From positions 256,565 to 320,564 of the forward strand of contig VZSF01000866.1 of assembly GCA_013398295.1 (NCBI GenBank): a stretch of DNA of 64,000 nucleotides. The letters are read 5' to 3'. The position numbers and the translations under genes are program-made. The notes below the pieces were generated by a model. The model saw only the letters and a program-made list of their open reading frames with translations, had not been told where the DNA came from and ran no database searches. This document shows positions 25,747 through 37,968 of the stretch, piece by piece. Numbering within the stretch: the first letter of the stretch is position 1; each line of letters starts with the position of its first letter. This stretch comes from Chionis minor. Taxonomy: Eukaryota > Chordata > Aves > Charadriiformes > Chionididae.

Positions 25747-26310
25747 CGCCTCGGCGGCAGCTGCCCGGAGGAGCCGGGGAGGGCGAGAGGGCCGGAGCCG
25801 GCCCCTGAGGGAGCGGCCGGGGAGGTGCCCGGCGGGGCTGCCCGGGGCGGGCGCAGCCTCGCGTCGCTGCCCCGGCGTGCCCGGGCGCCTCTCGCTCCTT
25901 TCCTCGGGTGAGTTACCGCAGGTTCCCTTCGGGCGTAGCGCGGCTGCCCCTCGCAGCTGCCCCGCCGGCCGCCCTGTCCGCGGCAGCGTGCGGGCCGGGC
26001 CGGGCCGGGCCGGCAGGAGCTGTTGCACAATCACGCACTTCCCGGGGCGGCTGTGGGTTTGGTGCGGCCTCTCACACGCAGGGAGAGCCTGGAGCGGGAT
26101 GAGGCCGGCCTCCGCCCGGGGGCTGCCGCCGGGGCGCTCCCCTGGCACCTCCGCCTGCGGGAAGCGCCTCCGGAGGGCTTTGAGGCAGGGGCTTTTCGGG
26201 GGATTTGGCACGGCCTCGGTGGTCTCCGGGGCGAGTCTCGTGGGGGCTCAGGGGCGCGCGGATGTGCTTGTGTTTCACGCTCTTGTGCTGCGGCACCTCT
26301 TCTCTGAACG
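25747..26310. promoter_or_regulatory. NFE2L2: CpG island at the presumed NFE2L2 5' end
   Basis: Very GC-rich and CpG-dense, in sharp contrast with the AT-rich sequence from 26,350 onward. It directly follows the gap and sits about 19 kb upstream of NFE2L2 exon 2 on the same strand, as expected for the promoter and start of intron 1. A strong splice donor word, tcgg/gtgagt, has its GT at 25,908-25,909, so part of the island may be an alternative first exon. Confidence 0.8.
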
Positions 26311-29300
26311 CCTGGGAGAGTTCAGTACCTCTGGACTGCAAACGGGTTGCACAAGAATGGGGTGAATAACTGAAAACATGTCCATTTTAAACTTATATAA
26401 TTGTTACATGGTTTTCTTGGGCTCTTAAATGGAAAACATCCCCTTATCAACCCAGATACTCGGTTTGAAGAAGGAATACTTGAAACTTCATCTGGGCTGC
26501 TCTAATTCTTTTAATACTACGCATATAAGACTCAAGAGTTTCGAGGCTCTTTCAGTGTATGTCAGTACAATATATGCTATGCAATAGAGGGGCTTTTTTA
26601 ACGTTGTCCTTCCTTTAGGAGATACAAGCAGGTACGTCCTACAGGTGACGTGTCTTTAACGGTGTTGGATATACCTCTTTCTGTTCATTGAATGCTGTTG
26701 CTTTTCTGCCTTAGGCCACTCATGGCTTTGCCTGGCCCGTCTGTTTTTTCTAGCCCTGGGTAGCACGTCTGTGACCTCCACCTTGCCTCCTCAGTGCCTT
26801 GGAAAATACTGCGGCAGAAATCAGGCTCTTGGCCTGTACTACATAAACACCCTGTGACTTTCTTCTTGCCTACAGCATCCAGCTATGGCGTTTTTGCTCT
26901 CATTTCTGAGAGAATTTGGACAGAGTGATTCCTCTGTACCTGCTTTTGTACCTTCTTGCCCAATCCGCGGTGCCTTCTCTCCCAGCAAACCTCGCTTTGG
27001 TTACTGGTTTGCCTACTTTGTCAAACCCCTTCTACCAAGCCACCTGTTGCAATTTTCCTATCTGAGCTCAACAGCTGCTGGTTTCTTCTCTTGCAGACCT
27101 AGCCTGAAAAGGCACTGCATTTTTTAGATAGTAAGTGATTACCATCTTTGACATACGGTTTTAAATATATTTATTAAATGGGATATTCAAATACCCTTTC
27201 CCATAAAATGTTTCCTCAAAATGAGAGACGGGGAACACAGTCTTCGTTTAGCCCCTCAGATTTTGCAAGCCAGCAGATGGGAAGGGTGTGCGCTTGTGCA
27301 GATACATACAGTACGAGTTGTTAGTCTCTTATGTGCCTGGTAGCAATTGTCGTAGCAGTAAAGGTGAATGTGAAGGACTGGGATTGATTTAGGTCCTTAA
27401 TAAGAATCGCCAGTTTCTGCTATATAGTTCTGTGGGAGTTAGCAGTGCCATTGCCTGCAATATTCTTGAAAAAAGTATTCTTTGTTGTACCTGTCTGCCT
27501 GGAAATAGGCTGCACTTCCATATGTGGAGGTGAAATGGGATGTTGCCTATTACACACTAACAACACAGAGATCAAAACACCAAAGAGAAAAGGATGCGAT
27601 CGAACAAGTGCCAAGATGTTTCAAATCACACTTGCAAAAGCATGATGTTCTCATAGTAGCTGCTCTCTCCTCCAGTAAATTTGAAGTTATCGAAATGGTT
27701 GCTTGTAACCTTGTAAAACAGCTCAACAAGCTCATCAGTTATTAAATTTTGAGTCTTGCATCAAGAAGAGAGCAAAAAGAATTCACTTTCAGCACAAAGA
27801 ATGAAGCTGCGGGTTGCGCTTAGGTGGAAGACCCAACTGTTAAAATTGGTGAAGCCAAGTAAGCAAATGTCTGAGTGCCTGTGTAAGTGTCTGTTAGGGT
27901 TTTTCTACCTAGAGAACTGCCCCAAAGAGTCTCCAGCTCAATTAGTGTGATCTTTTCAGTCTAAAGGGCTTTAACGAGGAATCACACATACTTTTTTTTT
28001 TTTATGACATGCGGCATTAAGTTGTCAAGTGAATGGGTTTATTTTTCATTCCCTAATGGCCTATCATTTCCACATGAGGTAGATTCTGCAGGCAAAGACA
28101 AACAAGTGCACCGCTGAGGCCTGGCAACAAGTCTTTGTTTTTGGAGTTGTTTGGGTTTTTTGTTTGTTTTTTTTTTGTTTCCTGGTAATGAGGTTTAATA
28201 ACCCTGTTGAATAGGAATATCCGATTGAGAAATCTGTAGAAATATCTATTTACCTATCTGTGTATGTAGATAAATCTCAATATAAGAAAACATCTGCATT
28301 TCTGAATACAATGTTATCTACTAAAATTATGGACCAGTTTGGAGGAAGTGGATGAAAGAGATCACAAGCTCTGTCTTGAGTAAAAGTGCATTTATTTTGA
28401 CTCTGTTGGCTCTTCTGCACTCGCATTGATATCAGGCATCACTGCTAGAGCTTTCTTTGCTTCAAAACTCACAAAAGAATATCTCTCAGTTAAGCCTGCG
28501 GTAGATGCAATTCAATGTAGTATGTTTAGCTGAAATGAATGTAGTCAAATAGGAGCCGACCCTGTCAATCCCTTCAGGAGAACAGCTAATTGGCTATTGT
28601 TGTTATTGTAGTAAATAGCCATCGTATGAACACTGTTCTGTAGTTTGTCTTTAAAATGTGCTAAGAATTTACGATTATATTGGAAATTGGTGGAAGTGCA
28701 AGAAGTTAATTGCCTCTGAAAATTCGATGTGGAGGAGTTTGTGGTTAGGATTCAAAGTTGGAGAAGAGTTTGGCTTTGAAAGTTTAGTTGGAAAATATTT
28801 GAAAGAGACCAAACTGAAACAGAAAAGAACATTCAGTGTAAGCAGAGGGCAGCTGGATGATCTTCTGTGCTTTAAAGAACTTGAGACATTTTTATAGCGC
28901 TATGTGGGTGGCTAGGAAGGTTTGCACGCACTTCTCACTAATGTTCATGGGCAAGAATAAATTTTGTCTCTCTGTCCCTTACTTTTTTCCCCTTTTCTTT
29001 TTTTAATTGAAAAAATAGAGACGGTATAATATGGATCCTAAATAAGAAAGCAGCAGGTTAGGTATAATCCTGAAGGACAACGATATTGTCAAAAATGTGT
29101 CAGATAATTATATCTAGTGTTCCACCTGAATATGCTTTTGATTTCTTTTGGTTTCTTTCCCACAAGTTCTGTATCTTAAATTTGCAAAGCAGAAAAGTAT
29201 CTGTTTGAAATGTATCACTGCCTTTGTGATCATGACTGATATGAATGTAGCAATAACATATTGAATATACGCATTTCATTAAAGAAATCTCAGATATCTC

Positions 29301-32300
29301 TGTGGAATATGCTGGACCTTGTGAGATGATGAGGAACGCTAGAAGTGGAAGGAGCCAAGAGAAATATTTGTTCATTTCCTTTCTCAGTAAAATCAATTCG
29401 TACTAATTTTTTAATGTAACTTTTCTTATATAGTTGTAAAATTTTGTTATATTTGGTCCTTCAACAGAACCAACAAACTCCAAAAGAGCGAAAGCTGTCA
29501 GAGTCTGTCACTGAAAATCTTTGGAAGCTTAGGGGAGAAGGAGAGAATATAGGAAGTTCAGATGATGATAGCAAATGACACCAACTGTGCCCATGCCTGT
29601 AACACTGGGTATGTGCTTTGTTGGAAAGAAGGAATTTTATTTTTTTTTAATCTAGAATACTGCTTCTTTCCTTTCCGCGCCCCCCCCCCCTTGAAATTAT
29701 AAAGATAATCTTTAAAATGACTAAACCATTCACTAAAATTAGGCCAATTTGGGAAAGTGTGATGTATTTGCAATGGTTGTGTTGGCTGAGGCTGGTGCAG
29801 TACAAGTCCAGGCAGTAACCTGTCAGCATGAATTAAATATTAATCCCTTGCTGCTGTACCTGAATTGCAGCCAGCAAAAAGTCCTCCAAAGTCTCCAGGT
29901 TAATCACCTAGTTATAGTTTGTTTTGGCTTCCATCTTGTTCCAACCCTAAGTAACCTATTATTTTAATAGGGCACATTCCTAGACAACTTGAAAGGGTTT
30001 GAAGTCTGTTCGGTTTTCTGATAGTGTATTATACCAAAGTTGGACTTTGTGCCACAGAATACAGCTTTAGGTGAAAGGGAAAAGAATACAATGTGTTGGC
30101 CAGATTTGGTTTTTTTCAGTAATAATCTAGTTTAACTGGTTTTGGAAACACTTCATCTGCTACCTATGCGAGTCTTTCTGCATAGACCAATGAGAAGTCA
30201 GGTAGGAGGAGCTGGAAGTCATGACTTTGAATTTGTGTTATCCAAAGATGACTGATATACAGTGAACTGAAATTCTGGTCAGGATTGCCCAACAGTAATA
30301 CTTTTATGGCGTATTTGTTTTATTAAGGTAAACAATCAAACCGGCCAGTAAGCAATGAAGCCAGCAGTGTTATCTGTGGTGTATAAAACTGCTTTAAACC
30401 AGGGAAGGCTTATCTGAAACAGATACCGTCAAATACATTTCAAATGAAGATAGGCATTGTGTACTTTTATCTCTCCTACCCAGTAACTGCTTTCTGTATA
30501 GGAAAAGCAAAGGTAGTGAGAGCCACGTGTTAAGTGGCGGTAGCAAGAAGTTCATTGATTGTATAGCACTTAAGTTTTTCTAAAGTACAAAACCAGTATT
30601 ACCCTGTGCAGCACAGTGCTGAAGGAAGCACAGGGACAGCTCGGTCTCAGGATTTCTTTGTTTCACTGATTTTTAAGCATATATTTCTTAATTTTTCTTT
30701 ACTACCTTTTAAAACAAGGAAATGAAAGAATACATTCCCCAGCAGAGTATCTTGTTTTACAGTTAGTTTTGTCTTGCCTTGACGTGCATAGCCCAACAGA
30801 GCCTGTTTCAAGTAGAATCAAAGTCTCTCAGAACCGTACGTTTAAATTAAATATTACTTTGTATAACCAAGCAGTCTGTAACAACATCAAGTAAAGATAA
30901 AAATGTTTAATTATTTGACTCTATTGATTTATCTTCATCTTATGAAGCCTCTTCTGTTTTCTATCTTTAGCCATTTTGAATTCTTGGTGAAATATTTATT
31001 CAGGTTTCTTTACCTGGCATATTGATTTTCTAATGTTACATGTTGATACATGGGCTCTGTGTTTGGCTCTTAATTCCTACTTTAATGTTCACTTTAAAAG
31101 AATTAACTCAAGTGGTTTGGTGTGGTGATGATGGAAAGCCAATAGGCGTTAATAAGAATGTTAGTAACTCAGTTAAGCTACCATTGTTTTACCAGCACAG
31201 TTTAACTGCTGCTTACTGGTATATTACTAATGCCTAGCACAAGTACCAGTTGGCAAGACTATAGTAGAATGGGTATAGCTTAAAAATAATACTTAGAGGG
31301 GTGCAATTTGTATACTACAGATCTGGTTGAAGTTTTTTATTATGTCAGTTTAGGTTTCTGATTTCTGCCTGATTAGCTGCAGTTTTTATACTGGGAAGAA
31401 GGAATATAAAACAATGCTTAGTTTTAGCTAAGTTACTTCGAAGGTGCTGTAAATGACCATTTGTATTTCCTGTCTTTGCAGTTAAACTCAACCGTTTCAG
31501 GAAGTGTGTCCATCTTTGTTGATGCTATTGCAGTACTGAGGGAGTTGAGACCACCCAGCCTTGTACTTGTCTTGCAGACTCTTAAAACTTTTAGTCCAAT
31601 TTCTGTAATAATATTATGACCAATGCAATTAAAAAAGAGAAGAGAAAGGAAAAGATAGTTCCTTTAAGTTTGATGTTGCAGCAACAAGTTATGTAAGACC
31701 AGTTTGAAACCAGCTCTTTCAAACCTTTTAAGGAACTATCTTCTGTATGACTATGAAACATAAAGATATCAACTTTTCCCTCCTTGCCCCCACCTCCGTC
31801 TTGCAGTTTCAAAGTTTTATTGCTGTTTGCTGTATTGGTTTTACATGCTGTCTCTTGTAAGTATAAGAAAACCCACTCCTGAAGACTGCTTGCAAAACAA
31901 TGCTTGCATACTTGAGAAATTGACTCAGAAGGAGTTTGGTTGATAGCCTGCATTTAAGAGGAGGTTTGTTTTATGATTAAGGGTGTGCCTGTTCACTGTG
32001 TTTGAAATTAATGCCCACTAAATGTTGAAGCAGTGACTTTTCTGCAGCCGAATTATGTGAAAAGCTGCAGTGACTCTGATTTGCTTCCTGCTCAGAGCAT
32101 TGCCACTGTTTAGCTGTAAAGAGCTATGATGGGAAGATCCTGGGGGCTTTTGTTTGCTTGAACCCTTGTGGTAAAATTAGTTCCTCCCTACTTCTTGCTA
32201 TAATTAGAACGAAACAATTCCTGTGCTGCTTGGGCTGTTGGAAGGTCCCCATTCAGAATTCCCAGGCTGCACCTGGTCGATGCAGGTCTGCCAATCTGAA

Positions 32301-35300
32301 CGTTGCCTGCTTCCATGTAAGATGGCCGGTCTTCTTGTCTCCTCCACAGCTGGCATTTGTGTTTTGGGCCGTCTGGGCCTGAAAGCTCAGTCCTGTCTTC
32401 TTTCTGTCTTCAGGAGCTGTTTGCTTGAGTTGCATGCTATTGGGTAAGACAGCCGAATTTTGTGTTAAGATAGGGTATTTCCAGTTAGATTGCATGCAGT
32501 TGGGTGACCAGATGACATGTTCCACAATCAGCTGGGTAATAAAATGATGGGCGAAAGAGGGTGGCAGGGGTGGGTGGGCAGCTTTGAAGGTTGGTGCAGC
32601 TCAACTCAGACGGGTAATGATTTTTCAGAAGCGTCATGGCTGGAAGAACGTGGAGACTTCAGTGACAGAGGTCACCCGAGATATCTCAGTGGGAGTATTC
32701 CACCCCAGCTTGTTACACTAACGCTTTTCTTCACTGGTATCGCAGTAGGGACTGATACCTATGTAGATAACACAGTCATTAAGTGTCCTTGGAACAAGTG
32801 TACTGTAGACCCTGTTGCAATCTTCTGTGAATTATTTGGCACAAGATGCATGGATGTATTTTCTCTTTTATAACATTCAATTATATTGACACGTTTTTTC
32901 TACTGTAAATGGGTCTTGAGCAGATCTGCGTCAGATGAGGGAATTCTGGAAGATTGTCCCACTGGTATTTGTAAAATAAATCACACAAACCTGAGCAGAC
33001 TTTTGAAACAAGTAGGATTTAAGATACCCAAGGATGAAAATGTTAAATAGCAGTAGCAAAAATAGTACTATTAAAATAGCATAATATGATAAAACAGAAC
33101 TTGTATTTGAAACCAAGTCATAACTTCTGACAGTTGGTCTTCCAAATTATTTAAATTGGATTCTTTGGCTATGGAAATGCAAATCATATTTAGATGCCTT
33201 GTAGCTGTATATGTCGTAACAGAGAATTGTAGCACATTGACTTCTGATACTCTGCTTTCTAATTTGGTTTTAGTATTTGAACCAACTAGTCTTAAATTGT
33301 TGTGACTCAGTGCAATGTTGTAGTTCTGTGGAATGTTTTCCAGCTTGTTTTGTGATCCGTTATCATCTGCCACTACAGACATCTAGTCTGCACCTACCAG
33401 TGTCAGTAATCCTTGCTCAGCTGTTAACCAGTGTGAACATCTCTAGACATCTCTCATCTCTTGAAGTTTCTTTTTGCTGACAAAATGAAGAATGGAAGCT
33501 GCTTAAATAATGAAACTGTTAATGGAGTGCTTTAAATTATCCTGAAAAACACTGTTACTAAGGTCAGAGCCATAGAATTACTTTAAATTCAAAATGAAGC
33601 TTGGCATGAGAGTTTTTGATAAATGGTGTGTGTACGTGGCAGAGATGATGAACAAGGTCTTATAAAATGCAAGTAGTAATGACTGAATTAACAGTTCATA
33701 TCTGACTCTGAGAGTAGTGATTTACCCTAACAAGATCTCTCTGTCTCATTGTCTGAGTTAACTGTCTGCTGTAGAGAAATTTTAGAATCTTGCAATTTTT
33801 ATTGATAATTTGCTATAATCTGGTTGGTTTGTTTGTTTGTTTTTTCCCCAAGTGAGTGAGGCATAAGGAAGTAAAGTGTTGTGGTAAAAGGCAGAAACCT
33901 GTTTAAGATCCAAACCTGATGTTTTCTTTGCATTCCATATTTTCTTATCAAATAACTGATCTTTTTAATCTTTTTGCTCCAGAAATTTCTTCTAATTACA
34001 TCTGGAAAGCAATCAAATCTTCTGTAATGCTGATTTTAGAAACAGTCTGCTAAATATAGTGTCCTGTAATGTATTTGCAATCTCCCCCACTAATATTTAA
34101 TGTTTGTTAACCATATTAACATGCCTGGAGTACGTTCTCTGCTTATGGATGGAAGAAGTATATTGATGTGCTTATTATTTCTGGCAAACAGTCGTGTTTT
34201 GGCCATCCTAGGTGCTGGTAGAGTGTGTGAGGGGACACACATCAGGGATTTCTTGGGTACATCTACCCACTTAATCAGAAGGCCGAAAGAGGCATTTCTG
34301 TGATAACCAGCTATACAGGCTGTGAGCCTTCTGTGTGCTCCAAGGGGATAGACATGGAAGCCCCAAGGAAAGTGGTGGGCAGTGGAGGCTCTTGATTTGG
34401 ATGGAAGGACACAATTGGTGATGGCTAAGTTTGGGCGGTTTTGTTCTTTTGAGGATATCATTGCTGCTTTTATATAGCTGGTAGAAGGTATAAAACCATT
34501 TACCTACTCATGTTCATGCCTTGGAAGATGTTAAAATTTAACTCCTTTTGCTTTCAGAATTTATAAATTGATTACTACACAGGACTTTAAAGAGGGCTGG
34601 ATTGCACCACACAGAAACAAAGCTTTAGTTTTGTACATAGTGTTGCTCAGTTCCTCAGCGGGCTTACCTTTTTTAAGCAAAAGCTGGCATTGTATACAAA
34701 AAAATGATAAATTGGCATGTGGATGCCTGACATAGTGGCCTTTCTTGAGCCTTCAGGCTTGGTTGTTTAACTGTGCGGGACCTTCAAGTGGAAGAGCTTT
34801 TTAGAGGATTGCTTTTTGCTGAGAAAGATGGGTATTACAAGTGCTTAAGAAAATTAGTAAACTCTGTCCTTGCTTCGTTCTATGGAAAAACAGCTCTCAT
34901 CATGTGTCTTGGTGTGGCTGGAGGAAAAGGAAAAGCTATACAGATTCCTTTCATGCAAATTAAATAATGATTTCTATGATGTTTTATGTAAATTTAGGGA
35001 GAGCATTTTTGGTCATCAGTGCATGGTTGAATGGTATCATTACATACTGAAACTTTTCTGTAGTATGTCTCTAATGAAGGCTGTGCACGGTGTCAAATAG
35101 ACCGTTTAACCATTAATTACTTGTTTGGAAAGATAATGTCATCACAGCAAAAATTAGCTTCATGGGCCTCCCTTCCTCAAATGTTACGATTGTGTACTGT
35201 CCAGTAGCGAGCAGCTGAATAGCAGTATATTTTTGGCTTTTTTTCTGTGTGGCGGGTTTTTCTTTTTCCTTTCCCCTCGTAGAAACTAACCTTTCCTAGT

Positions 35301-37950
35301 GTATTTGAAGTTGAGCACTCAAAAAAAAAAAAAAAAAAAGTTTTTTTCAGCCCTCCTTACTTATTCAAAACTGCACTGATTAAATTCCCGGCATTATCTA
35401 TATAAACCGTGTATGTGAAAAGTACACATTAATTGCAAAGGTATTTAACCTGATCTGCAAAGGTATTTCACACCTGTGCCCCACAGATTGCTGTAGGAGG
35501 TAGGCACCTACGTACTCTGCCAGATGTGGGCTGATGTACGCGAAACACGTCGCAGCTGACCACCTCTGGATCAAGCTGTATTCCCTGCAATGTAACCGTA
35601 TTCTTAAGCTTTTCATCTTAAGATAGTACTTCTAGGCTGATGAGGTGTGTGTGTGGCAAGTTCCCTGAGACTGAAAGCATCCTTACTCTGTCAGAGCAGC
35701 TTGGGAGCGTGGAAGAATTTCCTTGACGCAGGCTTATGGAGTTACATGTCTTGTGTTGCTGAAGGAAGGCTGATGGATGTACGCTGGCAGTACAGTTGGG
35801 GAACCTCTCTGCTTTCTGACCCACACAGGTAACTCCTGTTGCTTGCAGTTGTAGCTTGGCCCAGGAACAACAGCACCGAAGTTGCTTGTGAGAGCAGCGA
35901 AGTGAAACCGGGTGAGACGTGCTGGTTGTAATAGTAGAGCCCCCTGCTCCCACATCCAGGCTGCAGTGCAGCTTTCGTGACCTGTCTGCTGCCTGTCCCC
36001 ATAACTTGCCCACCCATCAGCAAAATGGCATCTAAAAATAGGGACTTTACAGGGAGATCCTAGTGCAGTGAAAATGTAGTACAAGAAAGACTCTAAATAA
36101 TCCTGGAGAATACCTTGACTCACAAACAAATACAGTTTTCATGTTTGTTTTGAAACAAGCTTTTCCAAAAAGTGTACAGTCCTGATGAAATCAAAATAGT
36201 GGCTTACAGCTTTTAACTCAAGGTTCATACAACCTGATAAATGTTATTTGCAGTTTTGTTAGGTTCTTTTCTCTGCGTCTATGTTCATCTTTTCTTACTT
36301 CCTGATTTGTTTCGTTGGACATAAGAGCGTGCTATAATTTGACTGGATCGTGTTTCCCAGATGACTGAGCCATTATTACAAACAAATCCTCTTGCAGATA
36401 AACTAATGAGTAGCCTGTGGCAGTGTCCGCACACAGTACATGCCTGGCTGGGTACAGCAGGATAGCTTGAAGATAATCATTTAACAGGTAATTGTTTTCC
36501 AAGTACCGTAGGTTCAATATATAAAATGAATCGGGACACAAAAGTTTTTGTTTTCCTATGGTTAAAAGAACAGCAGTATTTTCAGATGCTGTATAATTTT
36601 TATATTATTAGTTTACATGTAAGGGCAGGAATTTTTTTGTTGTATAAATTCCGGGGGTTTATGATGCAGTTTTGACTTGGGAGGAAAAACTCCTGAACGC
36701 AAATAAAGCCGTTAAGATCAGCTTTTCCTGAAATGAAGAAGACTTCTGTCTGAGATGGCTGCTATTTGAATACCTTTCAAAATGGAGTTAGGTGGTGCAG
36801 TAGATGGGGATTAGACAACAGCTAGGAAGTCAGCCACAACACAATAGCTCAGTTTACTTGCTGGGGCAACACAGCAGAGTTTTGCTCATGTATCAAGCAT
36901 GTAAAAACAAACAGACAGCCTAACCCACTCTTTTATAAAACAATCATCTCGTATTTTTGCCAGCCTCCCGATTTCATTATGCAACTTGTGTAATAGATTG
37001 TAACTTGAATACATATTAACTTTGTGTGCTTATTGACTTAATCATTTTGTAATGCTGCTCATGCAAGATAAAGAAGTAGCAAGTAAATGGCTCTGTTAAG
37101 CTGAAAGAGGGATTCAGAACTTGAGTAAAAGGGACCACAATGCTTCCATACCAGCCAATTATACTCTGGAAAAGTGAAATTTAAGTTAACACATTATAAT
37201 TAAGACCAAAAAGGGAAGAATGGAACCCATCTAACTGAAACAGCAAAGCTCTGAAAACATGGAAGATTCATTGCTTTACATACCGATGTTTCAGAAGGAA
37301 CTCTGGGGTGTCAAGAGATTTAGGACTAGGTTTGAAGAAGCGGGATGACGTCCATGACCATTTTTGGTTTTTGCTTAGCAGCCAGGGTAGTGCTTGAAAA
37401 TACGGGCACAGTTAAATTTGTTCAAGAAAAGTTCGTCAGCAACAGCTCACATTATTAGACCTCACTCTGTCTTTTCCTTTAGGCTAAGGCAAAAATAGAG
37501 GAATTTGGAGCAGATACAATGCATGACAAATCTGGCCATTAATACTAGAGAATAACTTTTAAGAATTCGGATATTGTACAAAGAAAATGATTGCCAAAGT
37601 CAAATTTAAGACTTTGTTTTCTGTAAGCCATCCAAATAAGACAGTGGATTTGGGCTTCCCCCTCTCCTCCCGATTTTTTTTTTTTTTTAAAGATGTTGAG
37701 GCAGGATCAATCCTGAGACCATTCAGCCCCTGGAAATGACATGCTCTGTACTAAACTCTATTATTTAAAAGCTACTTTCTAAAATACGTATTGATTAAAC
37801 AATTTAGAAGAACACAGCTACTTCTGGAGTGCCTGAGATAGAGCGCGAAACAATCTTCTGTGAAAAGATCTGCAGCACTGACCAGGGATCCCCTGATCTG
37901 TTGTACCAGAAATGGTCACCTCAAGGCAGACCAAATGTGGTGGGGAAAGG

Positions 37951-37968
37951 ATATATATATATATATAT
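37951..37968. repeat. (AT)9 microsatellite
   Basis: An uninterrupted alternation of a and t over 18 bp inside the presumed NFE2L2 intron 1. Confidence 0.9.

Noticed and set aside
24789..26211. Very long open frames (over 400 codons) on the minus strand and 270 codons on plus across the gap
   Set aside because: They exist only because undetermined bases hide stop codons; the real flanks are GC-rich promoter sequence with no protein motif.
25877..26365. 162-codon plus-strand frame in the CpG island
   Set aside because: Arg/Gly/Pro/Ala-rich translation of GC-rich DNA, several frames open at once, no recognisable domain and no NRF2 N-terminal peptide.
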